A DNA stretch of 64,000 bases from Asaia bogorensis. Its GTDB lineage: Bacteria; Pseudomonadota; Alphaproteobacteria; Acetobacterales; Acetobacteraceae. The notes below the pieces were generated by a model. That model was not told where the DNA came from and ran no database searches. It worked only from the letters and a program-made list of their open reading frames with translations. The translations under genes and the position numbers were made by a program. Of the stretch, positions 1 through 8,402 are shown one piece after another. The stretch spans positions 16,185 through 80,184 of the forward strand of contig NZ_UEGO01000030.1 of NCBI RefSeq assembly GCF_900465345.1, in the 5' to 3' direction. Positions within the stretch are counted from its first letter, which is position 1. Every line of letters starts with the position of its first letter.

Positions 1-465
1 GCCCCATCGTCGCAATCAGCCGACGGACGCGCTTGTGCCCGACATGTTTGCCGCGCCTATGAGGATGCCGGGTCATCTACCGCAACCCGGGATAAGGTAT
101 CTCAAGAAACTGCGCGTTGATCAGCCGCGACGGCGCGAGGTTCGTATCGCCCTCCAAGACGGATCTCTGAGCACGCACGACCGCGTGGAGGCATCTCGCA
201 AAAAATCCCGTTCCAACTGAGCCTGTCCAGTTTAGGCGTGAAGCTTTTCCACCTCGACCGGACTGGCACAGGCTTCGGGCGTCTGCTCGCCTAAGAAAGG
301 CACTGTCATCCCTTCGACCACCCGACGCTTCCACTGCGCGATCAACGTCTGATGCACACCGCGCTTTGACGACAACTCCGTTAGGGTCAACTCGTGCCGG
401 ATCACCACCATCGCGAGCCAAGACCTTAACTTCCCCGTACACCTCTCCCGTGTAACTTTGCCCAT
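1..465 (-). pseudogene. IS3-family transposase OrfA/OrfB relic
   Basis: OrfA begins at 465 (MGKVTRERCTGKLRSWLAMV), keeps the HTH stretch with LTLTELSSKRGVHQTLIAQWKRR-type residues, and then hits an in-frame TAA after KLHA where the family continues with GQL-x-x-ER-DFL; those residues are still readable beyond the stop (QLERDFLRDAS). The OrfB part survives as LINAQFLEIPYPGLR, a TAG stop, then MTRHPHRRGKHVGHKRVRRL, matching the N-terminal region before the DDE domain in IS3 OrfB. Two stops in conserved sequence mean no functional transposase from this copy. The DDE catalytic domain, if present, lies outside the window. Confidence 0.8.
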
Positions 466-528
466 AAACCTGCCCTCACTCAGGCCAGTCTATAGCTTCA
501 TCCCCTCTCCAAAAAATAGGGGCCAGCA
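1..528 (-). mobile_element. Decayed IS3-family insertion sequence (left copy, cut by window edge)
   Basis: The - strand reads an IS3-type OrfA start followed, after frame changes and stops, by a recognisable start of OrfB. The outer end is marked by TGGCCCC at 525-519, followed inward by a leader that recurs at 3795-3860. The element runs leftwards and leaves the window at base 1, so its other end and size are not visible. Family assignment comes from the OrfA helix-turn-helix and the OrfB DNA-side motif KRVRRLI; the individual IS name cannot be given from sequence alone. Confidence 0.8.
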
Positions 529-666
529 CTTAATAATACCCTTTGCAAGGAATTGACTGAAGCAGGATATCGTCAAGCGCAAAAATCTAGCATGATGTCC
601 TACCAACAACGCCTTGCCGCGATGTACGCCTCCACTCTATCGACCACCAGAGAGATATAAATCTTA
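529..666. other. Intergenic region between IS end and exporter gene
   Basis: AT-rich 138-base stretch between the IS terminus and the exporter gene. A TTGACT at 553-558 resembles a -35 box, but I see no convincing -10 at 16-18 bases. An AGAGAGAT at about 648-655 lies in front of the ATG at 667 and may serve as ribosome binding site. Confidence 0.4.
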
Positions 667-1917
667 ATGTGCTTTTTTTTAACTTCGGATATCTGTCAGC
701 ATCGCGGTCCCAGGCGGTTTATAAGTGGCTGCCTGGCCAGCGTTGGGCTTCTGGCGCTTAGCGCATGCAATACACTGCCAGACAGCGGCCCGACAGAGCG
801 CATAGTGCTAGAGGCTGCGCAGACTAAGCAACTCAACCCTCTCGGGTTCCACATACTGCCTGTGAATCCCAAGTTGGCGGAAGTGCTGTCGACCGAAATT
901 CCTCCATTGATATCCAGTATCGACAATGCTGAGACCATTTCGTCAACCAATGATCGGATTGGTGCGGGCGATATATTGACGATTACAGTTTTCGAACTGG
1001 GCAGCGGTTTGTTCACGCCGTCAAGTGGTGCTGCTGGTGCTGCTGGTGCCGCAAGCGCCGCAAGCGCCACCGCGCTCTCTACCGGCCCCGCGGCAAATGT
1101 AACAAACCAAAATCTACCGCCTACACAGGTTGAAGCAGATGGAACCATATCCATACCTTACGTCGGCCGACTGCGGGCGGCCGGGTTAACCCCTCAGGCA
1201 CTTGCCCAAAATATCCGAAGCAGCCTTGCCGGCAAATCCCAGAATCCCGAAGTTATGGTTCGGATTTCAAGCGACATTGCAAACACCGTCATTGTATCGG
1301 GCGAAGTACATAAACCAGGCCGAGTGGTCCTGAGCACGGCCCAAGAGCACTTGTCTGACGTTGTGGCCATTGCCGGCGGGGCCATCTATCCGCCCGAAGA
1401 TTCGCACGTTGAACTGGTTCGCGGAGAGAAGGTCGGCGCTACAGACCTTGGAACGCTGGAATCATTTCCTCAGCAAGATATTCGTGCGCGCCCCGGGGAC
1501 AGAATTCACGTTATCTATCAACCCCGTAGCTATACCGTATTCGGTGCTGCGGGCCTGCAAGCCACCGAAACACCGTTCAAGTCCCCTCATGTTTCACTAG
1601 CTGAAGCATTGGCGCGTGTTGGTGGACCTAACGACAATCGTGCCGACCCCAACGCTGCCTTTCTGTTTCGCTTTGAAGATCCGGCCGCAGCCAGGCAACT
1701 CGGATTAGACACGCCGCCGACACCAAGAGGCATTCCGGTGGTCTATCAGCTGGATATGATGAACCCAAGCAGCTACTTTCTGGCTCAAAGCATTCCCATG
1801 AAGACCAAAGATGTTCTGGTGATCGCCAACGCGAAAACCAACAGGTTCTATAAAGTTAATCAGCTAATCAGTACGCTTATCAGCCCGATGATTACAGCAG
1901 CCTATCTGGCGCACTGA
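667..1917 (+). CDS. Polysaccharide export outer-membrane lipoprotein (Wza/BexD/CtrA type)
   Basis: 416 residues. The N-terminus is a lipoprotein signal with lipobox LSAC (Cys at about residue 34), so it should be lipid-anchored in the outer membrane. The poly-export domain starts near residue 95 (GAGDILTITVFELG) and includes the typical VEADGTISIPYVGRLRAAG block; SLBB-type repeats follow (VIVSGEVHKPGRVVL near 215; SYTVFGAAG near 295). A low-complexity Ala/Gly stretch at about 120-140 is inserted in the poly-export domain. Family role: the octameric outer-membrane channel through which capsule or exopolysaccharide leaves the cell. It faces the ATPase and BexC-type genes tail to tail, which together suggest ABC-dependent capsule export. 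Composition is more AT-rich than the core genes further right, in keeping with acquisition. Confidence 0.9.
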   Translation: MCFFLTSDICQHRGPRRFISGCLASVGLLALSACNTLPDSGPTERIVLEAAQTKQLNPLGFHILPVNPKLAEVLSTEIPPLISSIDNAETISSTNDRIGAGDILTITVFELGSGLFTPSSGAAGAAGAASAASATALSTGPAANVTNQNLPPTQVEADGTISIPYVGRLRAAGLTPQALAQNIRSSLAGKSQNPEVMVRISSDIANTVIVSGEVHKPGRVVLSTAQEHLSDVVAIAGGAIYPPEDSHVELVRGEKVGATDLGTLESFPQQDIRARPGDRIHVIYQPRSYTVFGAAGLQATETPFKSPHVSLAEALARVGGPNDNRADPNAAFLFRFEDPAAARQLGLDTPPTPRGIPVVYQLDMMNPSSYFLAQSIPMKTKDVLVIANAKTNRFYKVNQLISTLISPMITAAYLAH

Positions 1918-1933
1918 GTACTGCCACGAGGAA

Positions 1934-2581
1934 TTAGAGAGCCTCGTAAATTGAAATCGCTTCTTCAACATTATCAAACGGGGTGAATGCCCCGTTTGAT
2001 ATTATCGCAGCACGATCACACGTACCGCGCATAAATCCCATGTCATGAGAAACCAGGATCATGGCCCGGTCCTGTCGCTTCACGAAAAGCTCTTCCTCGC
2101 AGCGTTTATGAAAGCGCGCGTCACCGACCATGATAACCTCATCGATTAAGTAGCAGTCGAATTCTATAACGATTGACAATGCAAAGGCCAGACGGGCACG
2201 CATTCCAGACGAATATGTCTTGACCGGATCTGCCAGTTGAGAACCAAGCTCCGCGAAGTCGTCTACGTACGCACGTGTTGCGATGTAATCGAGACCATAG
2301 ATACGGCATATAAAACGCAGGTTATCCAATCCGCTTAGACTGCCTTGAAACGCCCCTCCGAATGCTAGTGGCCACGATATCGACATTGTATGTTCGATGT
2401 GTCCGCTGGTAATGGGTTCAACGCCGCCAATCATGCGAATGAGAGTTGATTTCCCTGCCCCATTACGCCCCAGAACACCGAGTTTCTGACCTTTTTCAAG
2501 GCGAAAGTTAATCCGGTCTAGAACCCTGCGCCTTCCACCGGCCACGGGATAATCTTTTGTAACGTCTATACATTGCAGCAT
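1934..2581 (-). CDS. Capsule polysaccharide ABC transporter ATPase (KpsT/BexA/CtrD type)
   Basis: 215 residues, usual for the KpsT/BexA group. Visible motifs: Walker A GRNGAGKST near residue 40, ABC signature YSSGMRAR near 125, Walker B CYLIDEVIMVGD near 150, and switch His in LVSHD. It would energise export of a lipid-linked capsular polysaccharide together with a KpsM/BexB-type permease. In ctrABCD or bexDCBA-like loci that permease gene sits between the BexC-type and ATPase genes; here the two are separated by only 9 bases and no permease is encoded in the window. The partner must be elsewhere, or the set is incomplete. Confidence 0.9.
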   Translation of the reverse strand: MLQCIDVTKDYPVAGGRRRVLDRINFRLEKGQKLGVLGRNGAGKSTLIRMIGGVEPITSGHIEHTMSISWPLAFGGAFQGSLSGLDNLRFICRIYGLDYIATRAYVDDFAELGSQLADPVKTYSSGMRARLAFALSIVIEFDCYLIDEVIMVGDARFHKRCEEELFVKRQDRAMILVSHDMGFMRGTCDRAAIISNGAFTPFDNVEEAISIYEAL

Positions 2582-2590
2582 GAGAAAAGC

Positions 2591-3751
2591 TTAAAGGAGT
2601 TTGTGCTCTCGAGCGCCGCTGATAAGCAACATTGCCATCAGATAAAGCCCGAGCATCGTCGCAAACACCACGGCGACATTAGAAACTACACGCGGATATG
2701 CCGCATAATCCGGAAGATTAGGCTGTGTGATTTCGTTCAGATACGACAATTGGCGGTCAGCCTGTAATTTTGCGGTTGCCACGCCAGCATCCGCAGTAGA
2801 AACTTCTTTTTCATAAAGTGCTCGTTGAAAAACAAGACTTTCGTATTCGCTGATCTTGGGAACGAACGAAGCATCAGAGCCAGTAATCTTCGTTTCGGCA
2901 TGCGAGATCTCTGCATTGATGGCTAGTATTCTACGCTTGTATACTTCAATCAACGGGCTATCGGGCGTTGAATGCTGAAGTTGAGCAAGTTCCACACGTG
3001 TTGTTGTAACGATCGTTTGAAGGGCCGCAATATCCTTGAGCACTGGTTGAGATTGCAAACTCGGATTAAGCATCGCAATCTTGTCGCGATAAAGATCAAT
3101 CTTTTTGTTCACCGCGGATAATTTCTGAATTGATTCGTTCAATTCCTTTTCAGATGCAGCGATCGTATTTTTGCGCTGCCGGTCATTCATCCGGTTAACA
3201 AGGTTTTCGGCAGCCGTGACGAGGGCACGCGCGATGCGCTGAGAATCCTCAGCGCTAAATGTTCGGACCTGTAAGGTCGAAACACCGGTTGTGGTGTCGA
3301 GTTCTGCGACCACGTGCCGGCGATAATACGCGTAGAAATGTTCGAACGTGTGCCCGGAATAAAAATTTGGAAACCGAGCAAGCGCATCTGCTGCTGATTT
3401 TTGATAGGCTGCGCCAAGATTCTCCGTACGTAGCAATAATTCTGCCGCATCACGGGATGTAACGTAATCCTGCACGGCATACGTGTCTTCACTGGCACTC
3501 CCGCCAGCGCCTGCTTCAAGCAGACCGGCAAGCATCAGATTGGACTGGTTATGTTGCCCCTGGACGATGAACTGTGCTTCCGAAACGTATTGCGGAGACG
3601 CGAAGACGGAAAAATACACTGCGGACACGACAGTCGGCAGCACGACAAAGGCGCAAAATCCCGCGTTGCGCTTTGCAAACGAGCTAACGCGACCTGATAC
3701 TCCATGAATGCCTTTGTGAGGACTGCCGTCAGCGAGTGATAGGTTGTTCAT
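2591..3751 (-). CDS. Capsule export inner-membrane protein (KpsE/BexC/CtrB, polysaccharide co-polymerase 3 type)
   Basis: 386 residues with the expected layout: a transmembrane segment near residues 34-53 (AFVVLPTVVSAVYFSVFAS), a long periplasmic region with coiled-coil character (about 170-320, rich in Glu/Lys/Ala), and a second membrane segment near the C-terminus (about 360-378). The SPQYVSEAQFIVQG block after the first segment is typical of the family. It would bridge the inner-membrane ABC transporter and the outer-membrane exporter. It is the first gene of a two-gene - strand unit with the ATPase. Only about 40 bases separate its start from the right-hand IS3 terminus, so its native promoter or an upstream gene may have been lost. 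Confidence 0.88.
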   Translation of the reverse strand: MNNLSLADGSPHKGIHGVSGRVSSFAKRNAGFCAFVVLPTVVSAVYFSVFASPQYVSEAQFIVQGQHNQSNLMLAGLLEAGAGGSASEDTYAVQDYVTSRDAAELLLRTENLGAAYQKSAADALARFPNFYSGHTFEHFYAYYRRHVVAELDTTTGVSTLQVRTFSAEDSQRIARALVTAAENLVNRMNDRQRKNTIAASEKELNESIQKLSAVNKKIDLYRDKIAMLNPSLQSQPVLKDIAALQTIVTTTRVELAQLQHSTPDSPLIEVYKRRILAINAEISHAETKITGSDASFVPKISEYESLVFQRALYEKEVSTADAGVATAKLQADRQLSYLNEITQPNLPDYAAYPRVVSNVAVVFATMLGLYLMAMLLISGAREHKLL

Positions 3752-3792
3752 TTCTCTGATTTGCCTGAAACTCGCCTAAATGGCAACTTAGA

Positions 3793-3892
3793 GTTGGCCC
3801 CGTTTTCAGAAGACGCGGTGAAGCTCTAGACCAGCCTGAGAGAAGGCAGGTTTATGGGCAAGGTTACGCGAAAGCGGCATACGAATTTTTGC
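3793..3892 (+). mobile_element. IS3-family end fragment (right copy, + orientation)
   Basis: TGGCCCC at 3795-3801 opens a stretch that aligns with the left IS terminus: GTGAAGCTCTAGACC versus ATGAAGCTATAGACT, then CCTGAGAGAAGGCAGG versus CCTGAGTGAGGGCAGG, followed by an OrfA start at 3853. That start reads MGKVTRKRHTNF, closer to the family consensus than the left copy, and then degenerates into unrelated sequence within about 40 bases. Orientation is opposite to the left copy, so the two IS ends point outward around the export genes. Confidence 0.75.
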
Positions 3893-4039
3893 TTAGCTGC
3901 GGATTTGATCCGCCCTTGTGAGGGTTAAAAATAAGGCGGTGATCGTCTCTGGGATCATGTCAAGCAATATCAGTAATCGCCGTAACCCATGGTATGGCAG
4001 CGCCCAGTTTGAAGATCTGACATTTAAGAGGAGGGTTAA
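3893..4039. other. Intergenic region after IS fragment
   Basis: No convincing gene. It may hold further transposition debris, but I could not match it to a family. A strong ribosome binding site (GAGGAGGG, 4029-4035) ends the region and serves the ArsC-like gene. Confidence 0.4.
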
Positions 4040-4402
4040 TTGCAGCAAGGGGTGACGATCTACGGAATCACGACCTGTGACACTGTGCGCAAGGCGCGGC
4101 GCTGGCTGGACGCCGAGGGTGTTGCCTATCGCTACCATGATCTGCGCAAGGATGGGCTGAGCGCTGAGGAACTGGCGAACTGGGTTAAAGCTGTTGGGTG
4201 GGAGAAGCTGCTCAACAAATCGGGGATGACGTTCCGCAAGCTGCCTGAGGCGGACAAGCAGATCAGCACGGAAGCTCAGGCTGTAGCGCTGATGCTCGCG
4301 CACCCGACCGTCATCAAGCGCCCTATCCTGGTGCGTGACGGAGCAGTGACCCTTGGGTTCAAGCCCGAGCTCTATGCAGCAGTTTTTAAGCCCACGCCCT
4401 GA
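4040..4402 (+). CDS. ArsC/Spx-family thioredoxin-fold protein (YffB-like)
   Basis: 120 residues, a normal length for the ArsC/YffB group. The TTG start at 4040 is chosen because a strong Shine-Dalgarno GAGGAGGG lies just upstream. The redox motif is TTCDTVRKARRWLD with a single active-site Cys at residue 13, and the C-terminal IKRPILV segment is typical. YffB/Spx-like proteins are annotated as arsenate-reductase family but generally lack shown arsenate activity; some bind glutathione. No ars genes are nearby, so I would not call it an arsenic resistance gene. Confidence 0.88.
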   Translation: MQQGVTIYGITTCDTVRKARRWLDAEGVAYRYHDLRKDGLSAEELANWVKAVGWEKLLNKSGMTFRKLPEADKQISTEAQAVALMLAHPTVIKRPILVRDGAVTLGFKPELYAAVFKPTP

Positions 4403-4429
4403 GGGGGAAGCGGGTAGGGAGGGCGAAAC

Positions 4430-5002
4430 TCAGCCCTCCAGCTCGCTGTCCCAGTACAGATAGTCGCGCCAGCTTTCATGCAGGTAATTTGGCGGAAAGC
4501 TGCGGCCATTCTCCTGTAGGCGTCGTGTCGAGGGCTGCACAGGCCTGATGCGCGGGTGCATGCCGATCTCGGCAGGGAGTTTCGATCCCTTGATCAGATT
4601 GCACGGGCTGCACGCCGTCACGACGTTTTCCCAAGTGGTGCGGCCGCCTTTGGCACGGGGGATAACGTGATCAAAGGTTAGTTCGTGCGTGGGCAATCGG
4701 TCGTGGCAATACTGGCAGGAAAAGTTGTCGCGCAGGAAAACGTTGAAACGCGTGAAAGCAGGTCGTCGCGCTGTGGGGATATATTCTTTTAGCGCAATAA
4801 CGCTGGGCACGCGCATGACGCAGCTCGGTGAATGGACCTCGATATCGTCATATTCACTCAGGACCGAAACCCGGTCGAGAAACACCGCCTTGACGCTTTC
4901 CTGCCAGGACCATAGCGATAGCGGGAAGTATGAAAGCGGACGAAAATCCGCATTCAGAACAAGGGCGGGGAAATGCTGGGCGCTGGCAAGCATCGATCGC
5001 AT
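4430..5002 (-). CDS. HNH endonuclease family protein
   Basis: 190 residues. The HNH core is in the C-terminal half: CQYCHDRLPTHELTFDHVIP (zinc-binding CxxC, then catalytic DH), GGRTTWENVVTACSPCNLIKG (Asn and second CxxC). The N-terminal part (LVLNADFRPLSYFPLSLWSW) is characteristic of a widely conserved, chromosomal HNH group in alphaproteobacteria. It stands alone, with no methylase or phage genes nearby, so a housekeeping or DNA-repair role is more likely than restriction. The exact substrate is not known to me. The start could be the second Met (MLASAQ). Confidence 0.88.
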   Translation of the reverse strand: MRSMLASAQHFPALVLNADFRPLSYFPLSLWSWQESVKAVFLDRVSVLSEYDDIEVHSPSCVMRVPSVIALKEYIPTARRPAFTRFNVFLRDNFSCQYCHDRLPTHELTFDHVIPRAKGGRTTWENVVTACSPCNLIKGSKLPAEIGMHPRIRPVQPSTRRLQENGRSFPPNYLHESWRDYLYWDSELEG

Positions 5003-5131
5003 CCTCTTTTACAGGGCGGCACGATCGGATTATCTCAAGCGCGACGGGAAACCAGCGCCTATAGATACGCGCCGTCTGTCTTATGGGTCTGACTATTTCA
5101 GCTTTCCGGGAGCAGGGCAAGCGAAGGTTTG

Positions 5132-5989
5132 ATGACAGGATTTCGCACACGTTTTGCGCCGAGCCCGACGGGTTTTCTGCATCTGGGTCATGTTGCCTCA
5201 GCTTGTCATGCGCGGGATATCGCAGGGCATGACGGAACATTCCTGATCCGCATCGAGGATATCGACCCGCAGCGCTGCCTCCCTGCCTACACGCAGGCGC
5301 TCCTGGACGATCTTTTGTGGCTGGGGTTCGAAAGCGCGGAGCCTGTCATATGCCAGTCAGCCCATCTGCCTTATTACCGGTCCATGCTGGATAGATTGCG
5401 CGAACAGGGGCTGGTTTATGCCTGCACCTGCTCAAGGGCCGAAATGCAGGCGGGTGCGGCGGGCATCGCGCCGGATGGGAGCGCCGTCTATGGCGGGCAT
5501 TGCCGTGGTCGTTATGGCCAGATTGTGCCGGATCAGCCGCATGTATGGCGTCTCGATATGAACGCAGCACTGAAGCGGCTCGGGTGTATCCCCTCCTGGC
5601 AGGAGGGCACGCAACGCATCGAAGGGCGCGCGCAGGATTTTGGGGATGTCGTGTTGGGACGGCGCGATAATGGCGTTTCATACCATCTTTGCGTCACCTG
5701 CGACGATGCCCGTCAAGGCATTACCTGCGTCACACGAGGCGCGGATCTTTACGAGGCGACCTCGATGCACCGTGTATTGCAGGAATTGCTTGGTTTTGCG
5801 GCTCCGCTTTATGCTCATCACGGGCTGATCTGCGATGAAACCGGGCGCAAGCTTTCAAAGCGGGATGGTGCCGAGAGCCTGCGTGCCCTGCGGGAGAAGG
5901 GGATGAGCGCGCCTGCCATTATCGCTCTGGCGCGCTCATCCATTGCCCGGACGACCTTTATCGGTAAGGCGGGTTACTCCGGCGGATAG
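5132..5989 (+). CDS. gluQ: Glutamyl-Q tRNA(Asp) synthetase
   Basis: 285 residues from the ATG at 5132 (a TTG directly before it is also in frame). It looks like a GluRS catalytic core without the anticodon-binding domain: FAPSPTGFLHLGH (HIGH motif) near residue 8, RIEDIDPQRC, a zinc-site-like CTCSRAEM stretch, CDDARQGITCVTRG, and a KMSKS-like KLSKRDGA near 238. The family charges glutamate onto queuosine of tRNA(Asp). The C-terminus overlaps the small lipoprotein gene on the other strand by 16 bases (5974-5989). Confidence 0.93.
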   Translation: MTGFRTRFAPSPTGFLHLGHVASACHARDIAGHDGTFLIRIEDIDPQRCLPAYTQALLDDLLWLGFESAEPVICQSAHLPYYRSMLDRLREQGLVYACTCSRAEMQAGAAGIAPDGSAVYGGHCRGRYGQIVPDQPHVWRLDMNAALKRLGCIPSWQEGTQRIEGRAQDFGDVVLGRRDNGVSYHLCVTCDDARQGITCVTRGADLYEATSMHRVLQELLGFAAPLYAHHGLICDETGRKLSKRDGAESLRALREKGMSAPAIIALARSSIARTTFIGKAGYSGG

Positions 5990-6111
5990 CTGTGTGGGTA
6001 GGTGATCTTGCTGGCCGGGCCGGGGGCGTGGGGGGCGCCCTTCTTGCCGCAGCCGGTGAGCATGAGCGCGCCTGCCAGAGCCAGGCCGAGAATTCGGGTC
6101 GTGCGGGTCAT
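5974..6111 (-). CDS. Small LptM/YifL-like outer-membrane lipoprotein
   Basis: 45 residues: a signal peptide [20 protein letters not shown] followed by the lipidated Cys and [13 protein letters not shown], the CGxKGPL/P-type motif of the LptM (YifL) family. Its ATG overlaps the argH stop codon (ATGA at 6108-6111), so it is translationally linked to argH; a YifL-like gene next to argH is a common proteobacterial arrangement. E. coli LptM helps LptD fold and form its disulfides; the same job here is inference. The gene is short enough to be missed by automatic annotation. Confidence 0.85.
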   Translation of the reverse strand: MTRTTRILGLALAGALMLTGCGKKGAPHAPGPASKITYPHSYPPE

Positions 6112-7568
6112 GCTGCGTTCTCCTCAAGGCGCGACAGCCAGAGCCCTGCTGCGCGGGCGACGTTCTCCGGCGCTGTGCCGCCCTCACTGGTGCGCGAGGC
6201 GAGGGAGGATTCCACGGTCAGCACATCGAAAATGCTGGCATCAATCTGCGGCTCGACACCCTGCATTTCCTCCAGCGTGAGATCAGCCAGATCGCAGCCT
6301 TTGGCTTCGGCCATGCCGACCAGTCGGCCCGTGACATGATGCGCCGTGCGGAAGGGTAGACGCGGCACGCGCACCAGCCAGTCTGCAAGGTCGGTCGCGG
6401 TCGCAAAACCGGCACCAGCAAGGGCGCGCATCTTGTCTGTGTTGGCGGTCATGTCGCGTATCATGCCATCCATGGCGGCGAGAGACAGGGTAGCGGCCTC
6501 GGTGGCATCGAATACCGGCTCCTTGTCCTCCTGCGTGTCCTTTGCATAGGCCAGAGGCAGGCCCTTCATCACCATCAGCAGGCCCATGAAATCACCCGTG
6601 ATGCGCCCGACCTTGGCGCGCACCAGCTCGGCGGCATCGGGGTTTTTCTTTTGCGGCATGATGGAGGAGCCGGTGGTGAAGCCGTCTGAAAGCCGTACGA
6701 AGCTGAACGGTGCCGAGCACCATAGCACCAGCTCCTCGGACAAACGCGACAGATGCATGCCAAGCAGCGACAGAGCCGAGAGATATTCGAGCGCAAAATC
6801 GCGATCGGACACCGAATCGAGCGAGTTGGCCGTGGGTCGGTCAAAGCCGAGCTGAGCAGCCGTGAAGCGCCGGTCGATCGGGAAGGACGTGCCTGCAAGC
6901 GCCGCAGAGCCGAGCGGACATTCGTTCAGTCGCGCGCGGGCGTCGCGCAGGCGGTCGCGATCACGCGAGAGCATCTCGACATAGGCCAGCAGATGGTGCC
7001 CGAAAGTGACAGGCTGGGCGACCTGCAGGTGGGTGAAGCCCGGCATGGCGTCAGCAGCATGTTCCAGTGCCCGTGTCGCCAGAGAGCGCATGAGCGCGGT
7101 GACCTGCCCGCTTATTCCGTCAATGGCGTCGCGTACCCACAGGCGGAAATCGGTGGCAACCTGGTCATTGCGCGAGCGCGCTGTATGCAGGCGCTTGCCA
7201 GCCTCGCCGATACGATCGGATAGGCGTGCCTCGATATTCATGTGAATATCTTCAAGATCCTGCGAGAAAGGAAAATTCCCGGCTTCGATATCACGGGCAA
7301 TGCCGTGAAGCCCGTCGCGGATCTCCTTTTCCTCGGCCGCCGTCAGCAGACCCACGCGGGCGAGCATAGCTGCATGAGCCAGCGAGCCCCGAATATCCTG
7401 ACGCCACAACTTGCGATCGAAATCGATGGACGCATTGATGTCGGCCATGATGGCAGCCGGACCGGCCGCAAAGCGCCCGCCCCATTGCGGGTTGGCCAGA
7501 CGTGCTTCGGTCTGGGTGGGAGTATCGCTCGATGGCTGGGGCTTAGTCTCGGTCACGGGGTTGTCCAT
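6108..7568 (-). CDS. argH: Argininosuccinate lyase
   Basis: 486 residues, slightly longer than the usual 460 because of a Thr/Pro/Gln-rich N-terminal extension of about 25 residues. The fumarase/aspartase signature [15 protein letters not shown] lies near residue 305, and [16 protein letters not shown] and [10 protein letters not shown] carry other active-site residues. It makes arginine and fumarate from argininosuccinate. It is co-translated with the LptM-like gene downstream. Confidence 0.96.
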   Translation of the reverse strand: MDNPVTETKPQPSSDTPTQTEARLANPQWGGRFAAGPAAIMADINASIDFDRKLWRQDIRGSLAHAAMLARVGLLTAAEEKEIRDGLHGIARDIEAGNFPFSQDLEDIHMNIEARLSDRIGEAGKRLHTARSRNDQVATDFRLWVRDAIDGISGQVTALMRSLATRALEHAADAMPGFTHLQVAQPVTFGHHLLAYVEMLSRDRDRLRDARARLNECPLGSAALAGTSFPIDRRFTAAQLGFDRPTANSLDSVSDRDFALEYLSALSLLGMHLSRLSEELVLWCSAPFSFVRLSDGFTTGSSIMPQKKNPDAAELVRAKVGRITGDFMGLLMVMKGLPLAYAKDTQEDKEPVFDATEAATLSLAAMDGMIRDMTANTDKMRALAGAGFATATDLADWLVRVPRLPFRTAHHVTGRLVGMAEAKGCDLADLTLEEMQGVEPQIDASIFDVLTVESSLASRTSEGGTAPENVARAAGLWLSRLEENAA

Positions 7569-7628
7569 GGCATGGGGATTGTGGTCAAGGTGGGCTAACC
7601 TAGTCAGTCAGCAAGGTGCGCGCAATTC

Positions 7629-8402
7629 ATGAGCGAGCTTCCCCCTCTTCTCGGCCCTGAAGATCCGCTGCCCTACCGGGTAACGAAAGCCGCAGGTGCA
7701 TCGCCGTTCATTCTCGTGAGCGACCACGCAGGGCGCGAGGTACCCAAAGCGCTGGGGCGTCTCGGAGTGGAGGAGACCGATTGGGGGCGACATATCGCCT
7801 GGGATATCGGTATCCACGGAGTTGGTGTGCAGTTGCAGGCGCTGCTCGGTGCTGATCTGGTCGAGCAAGTCTATTCCCGTCTCGTGATCGACAGCAATCG
7901 TGCACCCGGTCATCCGACATCCATCCCGGCAGTGTCGGACCACACAACCATAGGCGCGAACGTGGCACTCAGCGCCGCCTGTCGGACGCGTCGTGAGCGC
8001 GAAATACTTCATCCCTATCATGACCAGATCGCAGCACTGCTACGCCGGCGGCAAACGCCCGTGGCCCTGATCGCCCTGCATAGCTTCACGCCGCGCATGA
8101 ACGGGAAGGATCGTCCTTGGCATGTGGGGATCCTGCATCATCGGGATACGCGCTCGGCACGAATCATGCTCGATCTGCTGCGGCAGGAGGGGGATCTGTG
8201 CGTGGGGGATAATGAACCCTATGTCCTGACCGCGACATCGGATTATACCGTGCCGTATCATGCAGAGCAGGGCGGTCTGCCCTATCTGGAGATAGAGATC
8301 CGTCAGGATCTGATTGAAAACGAGGCAGGACAGATATCTTGGGCACAGAGACTGGCGCGGCTGTTGCCGCTCTACTGGAACGCCATCTCGACGGCGCACT
8401 GA
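7629..8402 (+). CDS. N-formylglutamate amidohydrolase family protein
   Basis: 257 residues. SDHAGREVPKALGRLG near residue 33, SRLVIDSNRAP, and HSFTPRMNGKDRPWHVGILH are conserved blocks of the FGase (HutG-type) family. No other histidine-degradation genes are nearby, so its physiological substrate is uncertain; it may deformylate N-formylglutamate or act on a related amide. Its 3' end overlaps aroE by about 60 bases if the long aroE start is used, suggesting translational coupling. Confidence 0.88.
   Translation: MSELPPLLGPEDPLPYRVTKAAGASPFILVSDHAGREVPKALGRLGVEETDWGRHIAWDIGIHGVGVQLQALLGADLVEQVYSRLVIDSNRAPGHPTSIPAVSDHTTIGANVALSAACRTRREREILHPYHDQIAALLRRRQTPVALIALHSFTPRMNGKDRPWHVGILHHRDTRSARIMLDLLRQEGDLCVGDNEPYVLTATSDYTVPYHAEQGGLPYLEIEIRQDLIENEAGQISWAQRLARLLPLYWNAISTAH

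Noticed and set aside
3893..4303. Minus-strand open frame over the ArsC-like gene and the IS debris
   Set aside because: It is the antisense of the ArsC-like gene, which has conserved motifs and a strong ribosome binding site; no family resemblance on the minus strand.
4040..4402. Arsenic resistance determinant
   Set aside because: Only ArsC/YffB-type homology with a single active-site Cys; no arsR, arsB or acr3 nearby.
4430..5002. HNH gene as part of a restriction or mobile system
   Set aside because: No methylase, intron, phage or toxin partner adjacent, and the N-terminal type is a common chromosomal one in alphaproteobacteria.
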